NCBI GenBank assembly: GCA_902786665.1
Contig: CADADN010000049.1
Location: 1-64,000 of the forward strand
Source: an uncultured Prevotellaceae bacterium
GTDB lineage: Bacteria > Bacteroidota > Bacteroidia > Bacteroidales > Bacteroidaceae
Direction of reading: 5' to 3'
Length of the DNA: 64,000 nucleotides
Each line of letters starts with the position of its first letter. Positions within the stretch are counted from its first letter, which is position 1. The notes beneath the pieces were generated by a model. That model was not told the origin of the DNA. It worked only from the letters and a program-made list of their open reading frames with translations, and did not search any database. A program made the position numbers and the translations under genes. Positions 61,623-64,000 of the stretch are shown here, one piece after another.

Positions 61623-61630
61623 TAACTTTG
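61623..61630 (+). promoter_or_regulatory. -7 box for the tRNA-Asp pair
   Basis: TAACTTTG fits TAnnTTTG, 30 nt before the first tRNA. The preceding AT-rich run lacks a well-spaced TTTG. Confidence 0.5.
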
Positions 61631-61659
61631 CATCCGCAAATCAGAACTATGACCGAAAT

Positions 61660-61736
61660 GGTGCGTTAGTTCAGTTGGTTAGAATGCCGGCCTGTCACGC
61701 CGGAGGTCACGAGTCCGAGTCTCGTACGCACCGCCA
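61660..61736 (+). tRNA. tRNA-Asp (GTC), encoded CCA
   Basis: Cloverleaf of 74 nt plus encoded CCA (61734-61736). Acceptor stem GGTGCGT/ACGCACC, D-loop AGTTCAGTTGGTTA, anticodon GTC at 61694-61696 and T-loop with TCCGAGT are as expected. The second copy starts 91 nt downstream. Confidence 0.95.
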
Positions 61737-61750
61737 ACAAGTTCTGATAA

Positions 61751-61824
61751 GGTGCGTTAGTTCAGTTGGTTAGAATGCCGGCCTGTCACGCCGGAGGTCA
61801 CGAGTCCGAGTCTCGTACGCACCG
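61751..61824 (+). tRNA. tRNA-Asp (GTC), no encoded CCA
   Basis: Identical body to the copy at 61660, but the 3' end reads G-CAT, so CCA must be added by a nucleotidyltransferase. A terminator starts four bases after it. Confidence 0.95.
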
Positions 61825-61827
61825 CAT

Positions 61828-61853
61828 AGCCCGCCTAAAAGGTGGGCTTTTTT
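61828..61853 (+). terminator. Terminator after the tRNA-Asp pair
   Basis: AGCCCGCC and GGTGGGCT (one G-U pair) form an 8-bp stem around TAAAA, followed by TTTTTT. It ends only six bases before the ATG of the next gene. Confidence 0.9.
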
Positions 61854-61859
61854 AGTATC

Positions 61860-62225
61860 ATGGGCAGAAACAAATTTTCGCAAAAGGAAATACAAGAGAT
61901 TGCAAAACTCTTGAAAATGAAGAACGAGGGCAACCGTGCCAAGCAGAAAATCATAAGGCACACCCTACGTGTGGACTATGAGTTCAATATCTCCGACTTC
62001 AACGAGCCTGGCAAGGCTTTCGGTGAGGAGGAACTGATGGCTGCCGTCAAGAGGGGAGCCATCGTCATCCTTGATGATGCCACCATAGAGGCTATGAAGG
62101 CAAAACGGGCCAGGGACAAGGCTCGCGACGAGGCTGAGCGCTTGAAAGAAGCTGCTGAGAGAGGCGAACAAACCGATTGGCAGCAAGCGTTGAAGGAATG
62201 GGAGGATTATTATAAGCAACCATGA
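61860..62225 (+). CDS. Small charged hypothetical protein
   Basis: A 121-aa basic/acidic helical protein of unknown function: GRNKFSQKEIQEIAKLLKMKNEGNRAKQKIIRHTLRVDYEFNISD at the N-terminus, a KRGAIVILDD strand, then a long Glu/Lys/Ala helix (KAKRARDKARDEAERLKEAAERGE). It resembles Bacteroidetes conserved hypotheticals, though I cannot name the family. ATG 61860 lies six bases after the tRNA terminator, so transcription must read through or start within it. The stop overlaps the next gene (ATGA). Confidence 0.7.
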   Translation: MGRNKFSQKEIQEIAKLLKMKNEGNRAKQKIIRHTLRVDYEFNISDFNEPGKAFGEEELMAAVKRGAIVILDDATIEAMKAKRARDKARDEAERLKEAAERGEQTDWQQALKEWEDYYKQP

Positions 62226-63391
62226 AACATCGGCTCTGGCCATCGCTTTTCGTATGTATGTTGTTGGCGTTTGGCATGGTTCTGCCGGCCAATGCTCAGT
62301 ATTTCTCCAAGATGCGTGTCATGGAGAAAAATTTCTGCGATACCATCCCCATCGAATTCCGTCGTGGCAGAATCTTCATCCCGGTGGAGGTGGAGGGACG
62401 TACTCACCAGTTTGTTTTCGACACAGGCTGTAGCGTGGGACTGATGTTTACCGATCGTGCCGTCTCCTTGAAAAAGAAGTTTGGTTTCACCTTGGCTGGC
62501 GATGCGGCTGGTCTTGTGCATCTTACAGGCGTGAAATGCATCCCTGAGATGCATATCGGACATGTCACAGTCAGAAACTACCGGGTGGTCCTCGCTCCAT
62601 CCAGAAGCATGGTCAATTTTGAATACGACTGCCAGCAGATTGTCGGGTGCATTGGAAGTGACTTTGCCTCAAAATGTCGTGCCGTGAAAATCGATACGGA
62701 AAAAGGCATCATGGTCATCACCGACAGGCAGGGGGTCTTCGACGATGAAGAGGGCTTCCGTTTCTCGTTCAAGGAAGATGTGAGGGTGCCATATCTGAAG
62801 GTGTCGACTCGTCCTGACAAAACGCGATGGTGCCTGCTTGACACGGGCTTTCCCGGTTTCCTTGATGTGCGCCGCCAAGACATCACCGAGGCCGACACCC
62901 TCGACACAGCCATGGGGAGCGTCACGGCAGGGGTCTATGGCAAGACTGACGAAGAGCGCCTGATGATGCTTCGTTTGGACAGTATTCGTATCGGCGATTG
63001 CGTGTTCCGCCAAGTGACAACCAACTGTCAGGCTGCCAATGATTTTGTCTTGGGCAGTCTAATCCTTAAATACGGGTCGATGGTCATCGACTACAACACG
63101 CATCAGATGATTTTCCAACCGTATCATTATGACAATGGTGTGATGGTGGCAAACACGTTCAGCGATTTTGTGATGATGCCCCGCGAAGAACGCAACCTCT
63201 ATGTCACCCTCGTGTGGAGCAAGAGCCGTTGTTATGACTTGGGGGTGCGCTTGGGCGACCGCCTGACCCGTATCGACGGCATCGATGTCAGCGGCAACCC
63301 CTGCGCCTATTGGAACCTTGAACCCGGCGACCACGTCTTAACCTTCACCAATACGGAAGGAGAGATAAAAGAGATTCCGTTCAACAAGTGA
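62222..63391 (+). CDS. Exported retropepsin-like aspartyl protease with PDZ-like tail
   Basis: A 389-aa exported protein: signal peptide (ending PANAQ), then two aspartyl-protease-type lobes, each with a DTG motif (Asp67 in FVFDTGCSVG and Asp207 in CLLDTGFPGFL), and a C-terminal PDZ-like segment (LGVRLGDRLTRIDGIDVSG, about 335-355). Two DTG loops in one chain imply an intramolecular dimer like pepsin rather than a retropepsin homodimer. It should act in the periplasm or outside. It starts inside the stop of the small charged protein gene. The substrate is unknown; whether both lobes are active is inferred. Confidence 0.8.
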   Translation: MKHRLWPSLFVCMLLAFGMVLPANAQYFSKMRVMEKNFCDTIPIEFRRGRIFIPVEVEGRTHQFVFDTGCSVGLMFTDRAVSLKKKFGFTLAGDAAGLVHLTGVKCIPEMHIGHVTVRNYRVVLAPSRSMVNFEYDCQQIVGCIGSDFASKCRAVKIDTEKGIMVITDRQGVFDDEEGFRFSFKEDVRVPYLKVSTRPDKTRWCLLDTGFPGFLDVRRQDITEADTLDTAMGSVTAGVYGKTDEERLMMLRLDSIRIGDCVFRQVTTNCQAANDFVLGSLILKYGSMVIDYNTHQMIFQPYHYDNGVMVANTFSDFVMMPREERNLYVTLVWSKSRCYDLGVRLGDRLTRIDGIDVSGNPCAYWNLEPGDHVLTFTNTEGEIKEIPFNK

Positions 63392-63395
63392 TTGT

Positions 63396-63422
63396 GAATC
63401 ACGGGGGCGGAGTTTTTGATTC
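63396..63422. repeat. GAATCA...TGATTC element, copy 2
   Basis: Second copy of the 25044-25070 element, five bases after the protease stop. The ends are inverted (GAATCA/TGATTC); 23 of 27 positions match the other copy. Terminator function is possible but the T-run is inside the element. The following 63423-63545 shows no gene. Confidence 0.6.
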
Positions 63423-63545
63423 GTTTAGTGCTTCTATGAAAGAGAAATGTGACGCATTTCCCTTCACCTCCATATCAAAATGACATCATTGATGAAGAAA
63501 AGTGTCATATTTTTGTCCTTCGTAATCATTTGAAACAACAAGGAT

Positions 63546-64000
63546 ATGGAAAAGACTAGAATCACCACCACCGACTGCCGGGAACTCCTCTCTCTATTCG
63601 ACAACAAGCGTGAAGCCTTGATATTGGTCTATCTCCTCGCCATGGCCGATGGTGACGGAAGGGTGAACGGCAGTATCAATGCCTTGGCATCCCAATTGGA
63701 CATGCACCGGCAAACACTTGCACGCTATATCAACCGCCTCTGTGAAAAAGGCTACGCTGTATGGGAAAACACTGCCGGTTCGCGCCAACCTAACCTGCTC
63801 TATGTGACAGCTTGTGTGACAGCCGATGTGACAGGGGATGAGACAGCCTGTGTGACAGAAGATGTGACAACTCCAGTCAGCTGTGATGCTGTGACATTTC
63901 GCTATGAATCAGATAAATACGACAATGTGCGAAATCCGTTTGGGACAACTGGCGTGACAGGCTATGCGACAGACCAAGTGACAGCAAATGTGACAACGTT
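63546..64000 (+). CDS. Truncated HTH protein with Val-Thr repeat region
   Basis: The frame starts at ATG 63546 and is still open at the window edge, so at least 151 residues are coded. The first 85 look like a winged-helix domain (ELLSLFDNKREALILVYLLA, then GSINALASQLDMHRQTLARYINRL with a recognition helix). It is followed by a region rich in VTA, VTE and VTT from repeated GTGACA codons. Similar HTH proteins with such tails are common in Bacteroidetes mobile DNA or prophage replication regions, so a mobile element may begin here; this is inference. The C-terminus is outside the window. Confidence 0.7.
   Translation, partial: MEKTRITTTDCRELLSLFDNKREALILVYLLAMADGDGRVNGSINALASQLDMHRQTLARYINRLCEKGYAVWENTAGSRQPNLLYVTACVTADVTGDETACVTEDVTTPVSCDAVTFRYESDKYDNVRNPFGTTGVTGYATDQVTANVTT

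Overview
The window reads as a chromosomal segment of a Bacteroidales bacterium, most likely a Prevotellaceae member. This rests on type IX secretion (T9SS) traits (a DUF5103 plug-type protein and a T9SS-like C-terminal sorting segment), a BspA-type leucine-rich repeat protein, dockerin-tailed secreted proteins, the lipoprotein form of TamA, DUF3098 and DUF4011 proteins, and Bacteroidetes-type promoters (TTTG, about 19-21 bp, TAnnTTTG). Species cannot be named from the sequence alone. The window is mostly core chromosome. Its intergenic regions are unusually rich in palindromes, tandem arrays and G-rich elements, and the right edge enters a possible mobile region.

Layout. 1-400: a nested inverted repeat and a heptamer array. 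400-3937: tamL and a PagL-like outer-membrane gene. 4065-19768 (minus): radical SAM protein, giant DUF4011-helicase-nuclease-DUF3320 protein, 1901-aa CotH-kinase surface protein, dockerin-tailed carbohydrate-binding beta-helix protein, and DUF5103 protein. 19900-24621 (plus): ftsX, DUF3098, uppP, truB, queA, folK. 24622-26679: luxS surrounded by tandem arrays and a duplicated intergenic block. 26680-29735: rpsO, typA, mtnN. 30247-36752 (minus): DUF445, amidase, GH25 lysozyme, unknown exported protein, exported TPR-CHAT protease. 36987-39262: Rpn/PD-(D/E)XK protein with a tandem-repeat coiled coil, and FKBP. 39330-49527 (minus): BspA-like protein, then a compact cluster purU-hisH-hisA-hisF-hisIE-ftsE-lysC-lysA-GT2. 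49958-64000 (mostly plus): small AraC-type regulator, DPP III, AlkD-like, BaiN-like (minus), two tandem paralogous exported proteins, cstA, OMP, recR, a membrane protein-GT2-GNAT cluster, two tRNA-Asp genes, a small charged protein, a two-DTG aspartyl protease with a PDZ-like tail, and a truncated HTH gene.

The most interesting candidate system is the minus-strand cluster at 30247-36752. It has two peptidoglycan hydrolases, an exported protein of unknown family with a Gly-rich hydrophobic stretch, and an exported TPR-CHAT protein that keeps its His/Cys dyad. No Bacteroidetes-type promoter was seen between the genes. CHAT proteases elsewhere cut a partner encoded next door, so the unknown protein is a reasonable substrate candidate; this is inference. 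Second is the 1952-aa helicase-nuclease, whose architecture resembles proteins proposed as antiphage factors. Third is the noncoding repeat landscape: G-quadruplex-capable palindromes in three copies, heptamer arrays that supply the stop codons of two genes, and an element with a CATATGTCCC-type core at five loci.
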